This document shows positions 39,955-51,024 of a DNA stretch of 64,000 bases, in pieces. The stretch's first letter is position 1, and every line of letters starts with the position of its first letter. The position numbers and the translations under genes are program-made. The notes beneath the pieces are model-generated. The model saw only the letters and a list, made by a program, of their open reading frames with translations. It ran no database searches and had not been told where the DNA came from. Origin of the DNA: Phylloscopus collybita (lineage: Eukaryota; Chordata; Aves; Passeriformes; Phylloscopidae); assembly GCA_027886175.1 (NCBI GenBank), contig JAJNNQ010000094.1, positions 186,001 to 250,000 on the forward strand. The letters run 5' to 3'.

Positions 39955-41205
39955 ATGGCTCCCCTGGCTCAGACCCTGGCACTGCTGGCCATGGCCGTGG
40001 CCACTGTGACCTTCGATGTGCTGCCCCTGGACATGGCCAAGAACTCCTTCGATGATCAGTACCTGAATTGCAGCATTAACATGACCGAGGTGCTCCAAGA
40101 CTTCCAGACCTCTGATTTTAGCAAGGGTTGCACCTTTGCCGATACCTGGAATATGGCCACTGTCCAGTGGGAGAAGAGGGGGTCCGTGTCCTCCCCTCTC
40201 ACCCCAGAGCAGGCCATCGCCCTCATGGCCTACACCATGACCACACCCTTATATTACGTGTTCAACGCGGCTGTGCGCGTGGCTGGAAGCTCCAGCCAGA
40301 AGTACCGGGATGAATTCCACTTCAAATCGCTGCATTTCCTGCTGACCCGGGCCCTCCAGACGCTGAGACGACCCAACGATTGTCAGGACGTGTTCCGGGG
40401 AGTGAGGGGGATCCAGTTCAAGGTGAAGGAAGGCGACCAAGTCCGCTTTGGTCAATTCGCATCAACGTCGCTCAGCAAAGGGGTGGCCAGCGGTTTTGGG
40501 AATACCACAATGTTCAAGGTGCACACGTGCCATGGGGTGGACATCCAGAAATTCTCCAAGCATCCAAAGGAGCAGGAGGTGCTGATCCCGCCCTTCGAGA
40601 CCTTCAGGGTCACTGCTGTCAGCAAGGAAGGGAACACGTCGTACATTGAGCTTCGTTCCAATGGGACCTTCAGCAACTACGACTGCGAGTGGCTGAAAGG
40701 TGACACCGTGGGGACAACCTGGGGGGATCGGGGACACTCAGTGAGGGTTGGGGACAAGGACACCCAGTGCTGGGGACAGCCATGGCCCAGAGGGGACAGG
40801 GACAGCCACTGTGGGTGGGAGCCAGGACACCCAGTACGGGGGACAAGGGCAGGGACAGCCATTGCTGGGCACAGGGGATGGGCACAGCCAGGGCCAGCTG
40901 GGGGGGACAGGGACATCCAGTGCTGGGGACACCCACTGGGGTTGGGGGGACAAGGCCACGCATGGCTGGGAACAGGGGACAGGGACCTCGTTATGGCCCC
41001 TTCTGACTCCCACACCCTCAGGACCCCACTGTCATCCCTGTCCCTCCCCCCGGTCCCTCTGGTGCCTTCATGACCCGCTCCCCGCATGCTCCCCCTGACC
41101 CCTCTCTTTGTGTCCCCAGGTGGGAGCCTCCCCAGGACCTCCCCCCACCCCTGGGGGCTTCTCATGGTCACCCTGGCCATGGCAGCGGTCAGCAGAACCC
41201 TCTGA
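39955..41205 (+). CDS. ART-D: arginine-specific-type ADP-ribosyltransferase, complete
   Basis: Exon 1 is 39955-40699 and exon 2 is 41120-41205, spliced AAAG/GTGACA ... CCCCAG/GTGGG; 276 residues. Signal peptide 1-20; [12 protein letters not shown] ends at 36; Arg148 in VFRG; S170-T-S172; E206-Q-E208 before VLIPPFETF. All residues of the R-S-EXE signature are present, which in this family marks arginine transferases. Likely N-glycosylation sites: NCS (38), NMT (42), NTT (183), NGT (236). Tail [19 protein letters not shown] plus a few residues fits GPI anchoring, so the enzyme would act outside the cell. It has an intact octamer block and a candidate polyadenylation signal (AATAAA, 42044-42049) about 840 bases downstream. 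Of the cluster this is the copy most likely to be fully active. Confidence 0.9.
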
Positions 41206-41600
41206 GCCACAAGGCCACCAAGGTCACTGTGGTCTTGGAGGCCAATGTGGCCACCACGATCAGGAAGGTCACCGCCACCCGCAGAAAAATGACACCACCA
41301 AGGCTATCAAGGCCATTGTGGCCACTGTGGTCACTTTGGCCACTGTGACCACTGTGGACATTGGAACTGCCATGGTCACTATGGCCAGTGTGGCCACTGT
41401 GAGCCATGAGGCTACAGTGACCACGGTGGCTGCCATGGTCACTGTAACTACTGAGACCAACATGGCTACTGCAGTTACCAAGGTGACCAAGATCACCATG
41501 GTCACTGTAACTACTGAGGCCATCGTGGCTGCTGTGGTTACCAAGGTGACCAAAGTCACCATGGCCGCCACCGCCACTGTGGCCTCCATGGTCACAGTGA
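41206..41600 (+). repeat. GTGGCCAC-type minisatellite after ART-D
   Basis: About 390 bases of degenerate GTGGTCACTNTGGCCACTGTG units, starting at the stop codon. Open in several frames because of the three-base phase. Confidence 0.85.
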
Positions 41601-42109
41601 CAAGGGGTCCATCCTGGGAAACGTCCTCCGAGAGCTGCCCAGAAGGGAGCGGCACAAGGCCAGCAGGAGCAGCCAGGACCGGGCTGGAGCTGCCCAGGAC
41701 AGCCCAATACAGCCCAGGACAGCCCAGGACAGCAGAGACCGAGCAGTGCCTGGGGCCGGTTGGGCACTTCCCGCCAGAGGCGTTTAGGAGTGGCAATGTC
41801 ACCGCCACCTCCTAAAGCTCCTTGGCTGCCTCGCCTGATAGAGCCAAATAATCACTGCTGGCTTACCTGGAGTGGGAAAAAAATGCTGCTTGCTTGCCTG
41901 GTGGATAAAAATGTCATGAGAAATTTGATCCTTGCTGGCCTGACCTATCCAAAATTTATCACAATTTGCTGCTGGCTCGCCTGAGGGATACAGAGAGCTG
42001 CAGCTCTCTTAACACCTTTCCTGCAGGGCACCTCATTTCCTAAAATAAAGCATTTCCTGGAGTTTTTGTTCAAGCTTTAGTTTTCAAACCTCCATCTTCA
42101 GACAGGAAA
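41601..42109 (+). repeat. ART-D 3'-flank tail module
   Basis: AGGACAGCCC repeats near 41695-41735, then the tail shared with 7330-7930. Includes AATAAA at 42044-42049. Confidence 0.55.
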
Positions 42110-42335
42110 CATCTGCTGATCTGAAAGCCCACGAGGAAGAGGGTGGCTGGGAGGGTGAGCGGGACCTGCCAATGGCCAGGCCAGGCCCAGCCCAGCTGAG
42201 GCTGCGATTTGTAAAGGAGAAAAGCCCCAGCAAAGCTCTGGGGGCATCGATGGGACGGGGCCTGGTCTGCGGCCTCAGGTACTCGGTGTGCACAGGACAG
42301 AAGTGTCAGCTCTGGAGCAGAGCAGCGCCCGAGGT
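42110..42335 (+). other. Unidentified conserved segment, copy 2
   Basis: Near-identical to 33881-34130, with the MARPGPAQLRLRFVKEKSP frame open here as well. Joins directly to the conserved ORF block. Confidence 0.35.
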
Positions 42336-42625
42336 GTTTCCAAAAGAACCCTTTGGATCCCAACCCATCACCTCCAAGGATCACTGAGAGGGGCAGCACT
42401 GCCAGGTGTTCCTGGCAGGTGGATTTGCTGAGCCACCACGCCAACACGGCTTCAGGTGTCTCCTGGGGTTGGGGGATCCCTTTTATTGGGGTGCAGAACT
42501 TCTAATGCCACCGCAACACGGCCGGGAAAATCACCCAGGTGCTCCCCAAGGAGATCCTGGCCAGGCTCGGGGTGCCCCCAGGGGTGTCACCTGAGAGGGG
42601 AGCCCATCTGGGGTCTGAGGTGTGA
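42336..42625 (+). pseudogene. Multicopy conserved ORF block, copy 4, with stop
   Basis: The same frame as the other copies, but TAA replaces the codon after NF (near 42512) and the next residues are changed (CHRNTAGKITQVLPKEI). The end of the block, GVPPGVSPERG to TGA at 42625, is intact. Confidence 0.4.
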
Positions 42626-43011
42626 CAGCAGCTCAGGGAGCAGTGGGGAGTGGGGCTGGGGGGGCACAAGGGGCACACGGGGTGGTGGGATTGGGGTCCT
42701 GGGGGCTGAGTAATGAGAGAGAGAAGAGAAAGTTTCAGCTGCCCTGGAAGTGCTGGGTTGGGCTTAAAGACTGACTGGGAAAAAACATCAAAGGATGTAA
42801 AAGTGTGTGCAGAGCCGGGCAAAGGTGGCTGGAGCCTGTGGAGAAAGAGATAAAGGGAGCTCCAGTAACGGTTTTTGGCAAATTCTGCAAGACAGAACAA
42901 GCAGCGCCTGCCCAAATAAGGTGAGGCCCTCTGGGATACAATGACCCCCAGAGACCCCATTTTTATGACTCTCCAGGACAACAGAAATTATTTATTGAAA
43001 GAGGCGGAGCC
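42626..43011. repeat. Flank module upstream of ART-E
   Basis: Nearly identical to 38690-39060. No gene. Confidence 0.5.
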
Positions 43012-43222
43012 ATGCAAATAATTTACGGGAAAAGTGCTGGCTTTCTGTTAGCTAAGAAGCCCATTTTGATTAACATGTATAATTCTGGTGGATAATTTCC
43101 CTGGGGCAAAGTCCCCCTGACCCACAGGAGCAGGAGAGATCCACTGTGAGCGCAAGCTGATCAAGAATTCCAGCTTTGGGATCCCTCCCATTCTGACCGG
43201 GAGTTCACTGCGGCTGATTTCG
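43012..43222 (+). promoter_or_regulatory. Putative ART-E promoter and 5' untranslated exon
   Basis: Perfect octamer ATGCAAAT at 43012-43019, TGTATAATT near 43077, then the conserved block ending in TTTCG/GTATC (last exon base 43222). Confidence 0.45.
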
Positions 43223-44002
43223 GTATCAGGGGCTGGGGGGACACCGGGGACACCTGGGGGTCACAGGGGGCTGTGGGATTGGGGTCTGGGGGGACACTGG
43301 AGTTGTCACTTGTCTGAGATTGGGGTAGAGGGCAAGTCCAGGAACAGTAATGGGGGCACAGGGCTGTGGGGGTGGGATTTGGGTACGGGGGACACTGGTG
43401 GGAACTGAGGGACAGTGGGGGACACTGGATGACACCTGGGGGCTTTGGGGGGCACATGGGATGGGATCTGCGTCCTGAGGGGCTACCAGGGATTTCATGG
43501 GACTGGGATTGGGATTGGGGTATGGGAGGGGGACAAGGGGAACACTGCGGCACCCCAGGCCTTGGGTCAGGGTGCTGGGGGGCAGGGGGTGACTGGGAGG
43601 GGTACAATGGACTGGGGTAATAGAGGCACTGGGAAACACCGGGAGGGGGGAACACAGAACTGTGGGAATGGGATTGGGGTGCTCTGGGCCCCTGCTCTCA
43701 GGAGTGACCCCAGGATTTGGGATCAGGTCCCAGGACATGTCCAGGGCTCTCCTGGCCAGTGCTAGCTCTTCTCCCCAGTCTGACCACTCTCCTTGCCCAG
43801 CCCCTCACCAAGGAAGCCTCCCCATGTCCCCTCAGGTCCCTCAGCACCCCCTGTGTCCCATCGGTGTTCCCTGGGGCCCCTCAGTGTTCCCTCAGCATCC
43901 CCTGGTGTCCCCCAGTATCTTCCCTGTTTCACATGGTGTGTCCCCCGTGTCCCCTCTGTGTCCCCCAGTGTCCCACGCTGGTCCCCTTGGCCTCTCCCCG
44001 CC
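43223..44002 (+). other. Putative 5' intron of ART-E
   Basis: G-rich then C-rich minisatellite, as upstream of ART-D. A possible acceptor CTTGCCCAG lies near 43793-43801. No coding evidence. Confidence 0.35.
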
Positions 44003-45255
44003 ATGGCCCCCCTGGCTCAGACCCTGGCACTGCTGGCCATGTCCGTGGCCACTGTGGCCATCAAGGTGGTGCCCCTGGACATGGCCAAGAACTCCTTCGA
44101 TGACCAGTACCTGAAGTGTGGCGATAACATGACCAACAAGTTCCCAGAACTCCAGCGCTCAGACTTCAATGAGAACAGCCAGTTTGCCGATATCTGGAAA
44201 AAGGCCACAGAGGCGTGGAAGGAGCGGGGGCCCGTGTCATCCCCTCTCACCCCAGACCAGGCCATCGCCCTCATGGCCTACACCACGAGTGAGTCAAAGC
44301 TGTACAAGGCATTCAACCCGGCCGTGCGTGAGGATGGAAGTTCCAGCAGGAAGTACCGGGATGAATTCCACTTCAAATCGCTGCATTTCCTGCTGACCCG
44401 GGCCCTCCAGACGCTGAGACGCCCCAACGATTGTTGGGATGTGTTCCGGGGAGTGAGGGGGGTCCAGTTCAAGGTGAAGGAAGGCGACCAAGTCCGCTTC
44501 GGTCAATTCGCGTCGACATCTCCGAGAATAAAGTTGGCCCATGGTTTTGGGGTGGACACGATGTTCAAGGTGCGCACGTGCCATGGCGTGGACATCCAGC
44601 AATTCTCCAAGCATCCAGAGCAGCAGGAGGTGCTGATCCCTCCCTTTGAGACCTTTAAGGTCAATGCTGTCAGCAAGGAAGGGAACATGATGCACATTGA
44701 GCTTCGCTCTACTGGGAACTTCAGCAACTACGACTGCGAGTGGCTGAAAGGTGACACTGTGGGGACATCCTGGGAGGATGGGGGACACCCAGTGAGGGTT
44801 GGGGACAAGGACACCCAGTGCTGGGGACAGCCATGGCCCAGAGGGGACAGGGACAGCCACTGTGGGTGGGAGGCAGGACACCCAGTGCTGGGGACAAGGG
44901 CAGGGACAGCCATTGCTGGGCACAGAGGATGGGCACAGCCAGGGCCAGCTGGGGGGGATAGGGACATCCAGTGCTGGGGACACCCACTGGGGTTGGGGGG
45001 ACAAGGCCACCCATGGCTGGGCACAGGGGACAGGGACCTCGTTATGGCCTCCTCTGACACCAACACCCTCAGGGTCCCTGGTCACCCCTGTCCCTCTCCC
45101 ATGGTCCCTCTGGTGCTCCCATGACCCCCTCCCTTATTGTCTCCCCGACCCCTCTCTTTGTGTCCCCAGGTGGGAGCCTCCCCCGGACCTCCCCCCACCT
45201 CTGGGGGCTTCTCCTGGTCACCCTGGCCGTGGCAGCAGTCAGTGGAACCCTCTGA
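44003..45255 (+). CDS. ART-E: ADP-ribosyltransferase paralogue with QXE in place of EXE
   Basis: Exon 1 is 44003-44750 (748 nt) and exon 2 is 45170-45255; 277 residues. Signal peptide 1-20, SFDDQY 31-36, Arg149 in VFRG and S171-T-S173 are intact. The last element reads P-E-Q-Q-E-V: Q207-Q-E209, so the first Glu of EXE is Gln while the catalytic Glu is kept. In the wider R-S-E clan, bacterial C3-type enzymes carry QXE and modify asparagine; in EXE enzymes this Glu is needed for arginine transfer. E is therefore predicted to have lost arginine transfer, possibly keeping NAD glycohydrolase or gaining another acceptor. Exon 2 tail [19 protein letters not shown] plus a few residues fits GPI anchoring. 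Confidence 0.88.
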
Positions 45256-46109
45256 GCCACGCTGACACCAGGGTCACTGTGGTCTTGGAGGCAGGACCAG
45301 TGAGGGTTGGGCTGGAGTTTGCGAGTGGCAATGTCACCACCACCTCCTAAAGCTGCCTGGCTGACTCGCCTGATGGATCAAAAAAAATGTTGCTTGCTTG
45401 CCTGGAGTTTAAAAAATGTATCAAAAATTTAATCCTCGCTAGTCTGGTTTATCAAAAGTTTATGAAAATCTGCTACTGGCCCCCTTGCTGTATAAAAAAA
45501 AAAAGTAACAAAAATTTAATCCTTGCTGGCCTGGCTTATCAAAAGTTTATCAAAATTTGCTGCTGGCTCACCTGATGTATCCGCTGCAGCTCATTGAGCA
45601 CCTTTCCTGCAGGGCACCTCATTTGATAAAAAAGAGCATTTCCTGGAGTTTTTTTTAAAGCTTTATTTTCTAAACTTCCATCTTCAGAGAGGCAATGGAG
45701 AAATGCTCCTCCCTTTTTCCTCTGCACTCCCTTTTCACTTCACTCACCAAGCACCTGGAGGGGCTGGAGCATGCCCAGGGAAGGGATGGAGCTGGGGAGG
45801 GGTCTGGAGCACCAGGAGTGGCTGAAGGAGCTGTGGGGTGCCGATCAGAGCAATTAAAAAAGGACGAATGATAACTTCGGTACCAGTTCCAAAGTTCCTG
45901 ATTTGAACCGATGCAACAGAAGAAGCATTGGAAGGAAAAAATAGAAAAACGCAAGCGAGAAAAGGAATGAGAAATGAAATAAAGTGGTGGAAGGCACTAT
46001 CACCCATTTATTTATGCAAAAGCCGGATGTTTTGCTCAGGGATCTCTTTTTCCTTTCAAATCAAGGGATTTTCCCTCTTTAGCCCGCACATCTCCTGCAC
46101 TGGCCGTGC
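45256..46109 (+). repeat. ART-E 3'-flank tail module
   Basis: The GTGGCCAC minisatellite is nearly absent here: the tail starts within 60 bases of the stop. From 45330 it matches 7330-7930, with duplicated 'ggcttatcaaaagtttatcaaaatttgctgctgg' segments. No gene. Confidence 0.55.
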
Positions 46110-46389
46110 CATTGCGGTTCGGGAATCGCCCACCGGAGGGCAGCAGCGAGCGGGGTCCAACAGCGGCACTGCGCATGCGCCGGCCCCAGCTGCAGTTCCG
46201 GGTGCCCCCAGCAGGCGGCAGCACGAGCTGGCGGCGCTGCCCATCCCGGCCCCGGGGCTCTGCAATGGTTTGGGATGGAGCGACCTTAAAGCGCCTGCGG
46301 TGCCAGCGCTGCCGTGGGCAGGGACAGCTTCCCCTGTGCCAGGCTGCTCCAGGCACCCCAACCTGCCCTGGGACACGGACAGGAATCCA
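46110..46389 (-). mobile_element. CR1-like 3' end, single sub-repeat
   Basis: GC-rich block and CR1-like end with only one copy of the 72-bp unit. Confidence 0.55.
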
Positions 46390-46858
46390 GGGGCTGATGC
46401 AGCTTCTCTGGGAAACCTGCACCGGGGTCTCAGCACCCTCACAGGGAATGATTTCATTGGAAAGATGGGTGGTGGTGCCTTTAAAAAATATCTCATTGGG
46501 ATGGGATCTTTAGGAGAAATGGGCGTCATTTTCTTCAAAAAGGGTCTGGATGTCTCTACAGAGGTGAAGGTTTTCACAGGACCCTGGTGGTTTGAGCAGA
46601 AAGTTTGAACTCCTGAACTTGAGGGTGATGGGAGAAACGGGTCCCCACAAAGTCCAACCAGTCCAACCCAGACTGCCTGAACTTCTGGACTTTGGGGGGA
46701 AAATGACAGGTCCAAGGGGCGGTGTGGGGGAGGTGGTTTGGGAGGGCTGCACCTTCCCAGCAGCCCCGTTCAGCTGATGGGGAAAGGAAGACGACAGCGT
46801 GCGGCCGAGAGCTGGGGATGGAAGGAGGCTGCGTCCTCCAAACCTCGAGAGAGGAACT
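46390..46858. repeat. Segmental duplication unit, part 1 (second copy)
   Basis: Matches 29311-29773. No gene. Confidence 0.6.
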
Positions 46859-47555
46859 TGTCCTGGGGTGACGTCACGATGTTGTATCCCCAATCGTCTG
46901 TTTATGTGGGGTATTACACTCTGTGCCTTTAATATTGGCTCTGAGAGTAAAACCAGGGGAGAAGTGCACAGTTTGTTTTCAGAAACCTCTCTCTGCCCAG
47001 CTGGTTTTTAATAGTGACAGAAAAGAACACACAGACATGAGACAGAGAGGATTTTTTATTTTTTTTTTTGCTTTCTCTCTAACTTTTGCTTTTGCTTGGT
47101 AGTTAGCTAGGGTAGCTTAGAAGAGCTTCGCATTGCATTTTTTTTTTCCCTTTTTTTCTTTTTTTCTTTTTTTTTTTTTTTTCTTTTTCCAACTTCTTTG
47201 AAACTGTTTAAACCTCCCCCTACTGAGGACCCAGGGGGGGCTCTGGGGGGAGCTTGCACCTGGGTCCCACCGGGATCCACCCTGTGCAGCAACTTTCACC
47301 AGTGCCAGAAAGAACTGAGAGCAGAGGAATCACCTACCAGAGGGACTTCTGTCCTAATTTGTCATCTACCCAGAGCACCACGAGGTTCTTGCTTTCTGGT
47401 ATTGTTCAATTCATTTTCCTGGGGAGCGCTTTGCCAGTTCAATAAACGGATTTCTTTCCACTTCTCTCTGAGGAGTTTTCTCCCAAACCGGTTGGGGGAT
47501 TGGAGGGAGGGTTTCCCAAGGAGTTTTCCTCCCAAATTTGCCCCAAACCAATGCA
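46859..47555 (+). mobile_element. Solo LTR, second copy of the GAACC insertion
   Basis: Same LTR and flanks as 29774-30473. The duplication reads GAACT before and GAACC after, one mismatch. The long T run is here broken into shorter tracts. Confidence 0.8.
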
Positions 47556-48119
47556 GAACCCCACGGGGGTCTGGCTGTTGTGGAAACTCTGTCCCTGCAC
47601 TGGAATAAAGTTTCAAGGCTGCTCTGTGGACTCCTGGCTTTCCCTAGCGTGGCTTTTCCCCCACACGCTGGAGGTGCTGGGTAGGGCTGGAAGGATGAGC
47701 AGCAAAAACGATAAAAGGGTGTAAAAGTATTCCCACGGGACAATAAACGTGTCTGGAACCAGTGGGGAAAGAGTTAAAGGGAACTCCAGTGTGGTTCTGG
47801 ACAAGCTCTGTGACACAGAAGGAGCAGCGCCAGCTGAAAGTGAAAGTTCAAGGCAAGGTCATCAGAGATACTGCGGCACTCAGTGAAGATGAGTCCCAGG
47901 TCCCTTTTTGTGAACTCTCCAGGACAACAGGAGGATGTCCTGAAAGAGAAGGAGCCATGGAAATCATTTCCAGGAAAATTGCTGTTTCTGTATTAGCTAA
48001 GAAGCCAACTTTAATAAATATTTATAATTAGGCTGAATAAATTCCCCATGGCAAAGTCCCCCTGAGCCACAGGAGCAGGAGAGATCCGCTGTGAGCCCGA
48101 GCTGATCAAGAACGTCTGA
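47556..48119. repeat. Segmental duplication unit, part 2 (second copy)
   Basis: Matches 30479-31030. No gene. Confidence 0.55.
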
Positions 48120-48415
48120 GGAAGAAAAAAAGAGACGGTTTATTTACAAACTGCAACATTTATAGAATTCCAGCAGTGACCGTGGATTGGAGGGAGAAAA
48201 TCTTCCTCTCCAACCGCCCTGGGCAACCCAACAGTCCGTCAGCAGTCTCCTCCTCATGAGAAGAGTGTAAACGTGGTTGTACCGTTACAATAGCAAGGAA
48301 ATTGTTGATGTAAAATCCTGTCTGACCCCACTGCAAAAGGTAAACACAGAAGGCTATAAATAGAACTTTATTAAAAACTTCTTAAAGAGACAGAGGAGAA
48401 CAGCAAAAACCCCGA
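48120..48415 (-). mobile_element. Short LTR-like element, second copy
   Basis: Same element and flanks as 31031-31340, part of the same duplication. Confidence 0.55.
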
Positions 48416-48910
48416 TAACAATCCTCGCCTTGAACTTTCGCTTTTGGCAGGCGCTGCTGCTCCTTCTCTGTTGCAGAACTTGCCAAAAAAAACCTCCCTG
48501 GAGCTCCCTTTGTCCCTTTCTCCGCAGCTCCCGCCCACCTTTGCCCTGCTCTGCCCACACTTTTACACCTTCGATGGTTTTTTTTTCCCAGTCAGTCTTT
48601 AAGCTCCGCCCAGCACCTCCAGTGCAGCTGAAACTTTCTCTTCTTTCTCTTATTGCTCAGCCCCCAGGACCCCAATCCCACCACCCTGTGTGCCCCCCGT
48701 GCCCCCCAGCCCCACTCCCCACTGCTCCCTGAGCTGCTGTCACACCTCAGACCCCAAATGGGCTCCCCTCTCAGGTGACACCCCTGGGGGCACCCCGAGC
48801 CTGGCCAGGATCTCCTTGGGGAGCTCCTGGGTGACTTCCCCGGCCTTGTTGGGGCAGCAGGAGAAGTTCTGCACCCCAAAAAAGGGATCCACCAACCCCA
48901 GGAGACACCT
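48416..48910 (-). other. Flank module and multicopy conserved ORF block, copy 5
   Basis: Module 48416-48739, then on the minus strand the frame ending in TGA at 48740-48742 with NFSCCPNKAGEVTQELPKEI and LARLGVPPGVSPERG. The duplication ends near 48912, where AT-rich DNA begins. Confidence 0.4.
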
Positions 48911-49720
48911 GATCCATTGTTATAAATGAGAATAAAATAAACCACAGGTTTAAAATTGAGCAGCAGTTTTAATAAAAATTTAATATAAAATTTCAAAAAA
49001 ATTTGGGAATAATTATTTAAACCTGGTTAAGGTTCGGATAAGGCAGAAGCAAAACAGACCGGGGTACGGGGAGGGCTTCTCACCCCACCTCAAAACAAAA
49101 CAATTCAAACTACACTTATATTTTATATGCTAATACATATTTATCAATGTTTCCCGTAAGTTTCCTCCTATTTTCTATTTTAAAAATCCACTTTACTTCA
49201 TGGTGCACGCTTCACTTGTTGCCAGGGGCTCTTGTGTCTTCTTTGGGTGGTCTTTGGGATGAAGGCTCACGGTCTTCCTCGTTGCCCTCTGAAAAACCTC
49301 TCTTAAAACCTCGCTTATTTACACATGAGTATTAAACTTGTATTATGTAAACAAATACCAAGTTTGAACATTGAGGCAATAAATCTCAATTCACAATTTT
49401 CCTGAAATTCCCCCGACTTTCTCCATCTTACAGATACTTTTAGCTTTAGTCTTATCTCAGTTTCTTCCTGTATCTCATGAACATCTGCAGGAGAAGGGAG
49501 AACCCCCTCCTCTCTCCTTTTGGGCACTACTTTTTTATTAATACTTTATTGTTTTAAAGTATTGATTGTGGTTTCAATGTTATCAGCATGAGTCACACTC
49601 ATATTTACCAGATGATGAAAGGTGACAAAGAAACGCTGCCCCTAAGGATCCAGCCTGGGGATTCCCCAGCCCCTGTGAGAAACAGACTGGCAATGAAGCT
49701 GCACCACACACAAAAAAACC
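48911..49720. other. AT-rich segment, possible old LTR
   Basis: Starts TGTTATAAATGAGAATAAA near 48919. No long frame and no other copy in the window. It could be a decayed LTR or ordinary AT-rich DNA; I cannot decide. Confidence 0.3.
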
Positions 49721-50240
49721 TAAATTAAATAATAAATATAACACCAAATTAAATCAAAATGGGCTTCTTAGCTAAGAAAAAATTAAAATAAAAATAAATA
49801 TGAATTAATTTAAAATGGGCTTCTTAGCTAAGAAGAAAATGAATTCAATAATAAAAATAAAACTGAATTAAATCAAAATGGGCTTCTTAGCTCATACAAA
49901 ACTAAATTAAATAATAAAAATAACAATGAATTAATTGATAGTGAGCTTCTTAGCTGACTCAAAACTAAATTAAATAATAAAATAAAAGTAAAATGAATTA
50001 AATAATAAAAATAACACTGAATTAAATCAAAATGGGCTTCTTAGCTAACACAAAAATAAATTAAATAATAAAAATAAAACTGAATTAAATCAAAACAGGC
50101 TTCTTAGCTAAGACAAAAAAAAAAAAAAAACTGAATTAAATTAAAATGGGCTTCTTAGCTCACATGAAACCAAATTAAAAAATAAACCTAAAACTAAATT
50201 AAATTAAAATGTGCTTCTTAGCTGACACAAAACCAGCACT
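49721..50240. repeat. Tandem repeat built around GGGCTTCTTAGCTAACACAA
   Basis: About eight units of roughly 55-75 bp. Each has an AT-rich part (AAATTAAATAATAAAAATAA) and the GGGCTTCTTAGCTAA phrase. That phrase is part of the octamer block found upstream of ART genes, so the repeat grew from a piece of it. The last unit (50210-50370) continues into a full copy of the block. Confidence 0.85.
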
Positions 50241-50411
50241 TTTCCCACAAATAACTTACATCGCTCTGCCTCTTTCAGGAAATGATTTTTATTGTCCTGG
50301 AGAGCCATAAAAATGAGGTCTCTGGGGGTCGTTTTCACTGAGTGCCCCAATATCCCAGATGAGCTCTGTCTCACACGACATAAAGAAGTGACACCCACAC
50401 ATTGAGATGTC
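50241..50411. repeat. Copy of the octamer block
   Basis: Continues from the tandem repeat. The octamer position reads ATGTAAGT on the minus strand (degenerate). No ART is attached. Confidence 0.45.
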
Positions 50412-50715
50412 CAAGGCAGGAAAAGGAGACGGTTTATTTACAAACTTTGACATTTATAGAATTCCAGCAGTGACCAGGAATTGGAGGAAGAAAATCTTCC
50501 TGTCCAACCAAACTGGGCCACCCAACAGTCCATCAGCAGTCTCCTCATCATGAGAAGAATGTAAACATAGTTGTACCGTTACAATAACAAGGAAGTTGTT
50601 GATGTAAAATCCTGTCTGACCCCATTGAAAAAGGTAAACACAGATGGCTGAAGTAGAACTTTAGAAAAAACTTCTTAAAGAGACAGAGAAGAACAACAAA
50701 AAACCCAACAAGAGA
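50412..50715 (-). mobile_element. Short LTR-like element, independent copy
   Basis: Same family as 31031-31340 but with different flanks and more substitutions. Confidence 0.5.
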
Positions 50716-50917
50716 TCTCGCCTCAAACTTTCGCTTTTGGCAGGCACTGCTGCTCCTTCCGTGTTGCAGAACTTGCCAAAAAGGGAACTCCCTGGAGCTC
50801 CCTTTGTCTCTTTCTCCACAGCTCCCGCCCACCTTTGCCCTGCGCCGCCCCCCAGCTGCAGTTCCAGGTGTCACCAGCAGGTGGCAGCACGAGCTGGTGG
50901 CGCTGCCCATCCCGGCA
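50716..50917. repeat. Joined fragments: flank module and CR1-associated GC block
   Basis: The 'gcagaacttgccaaaa' module is cut at about 50842 and joined to about 70 bases of the GC-rich block (GCAGCACGAGCTGGTGGCGC). Confidence 0.5.
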
Positions 50918-51024
50918 TACGTATTTACAATTTCTGCAGTTTGCTTAATGGCCACTAAGTATTTATAATTATTAACTCTAACACTTAACACAAGTTACCT
51001 AAATCATTAATTTCATTTATAACA
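50918..51024 (-). mobile_element. ERVL-like LTR, terminal fragment
   Basis: The first 107 bases of the LTR (minus strand TGTTATAAATGAAATTAATG). It abuts a CR1-like element at exactly the LTR end. Confidence 0.65.

Noticed and set aside
49721..50240. A CRISPR-like array, from regular spacing of GGGCTTCTTAGCTAA
   Set aside because: The spacers are near-identical AT-rich sequence and the units are those of an ordinary tandem repeat in a vertebrate genome.
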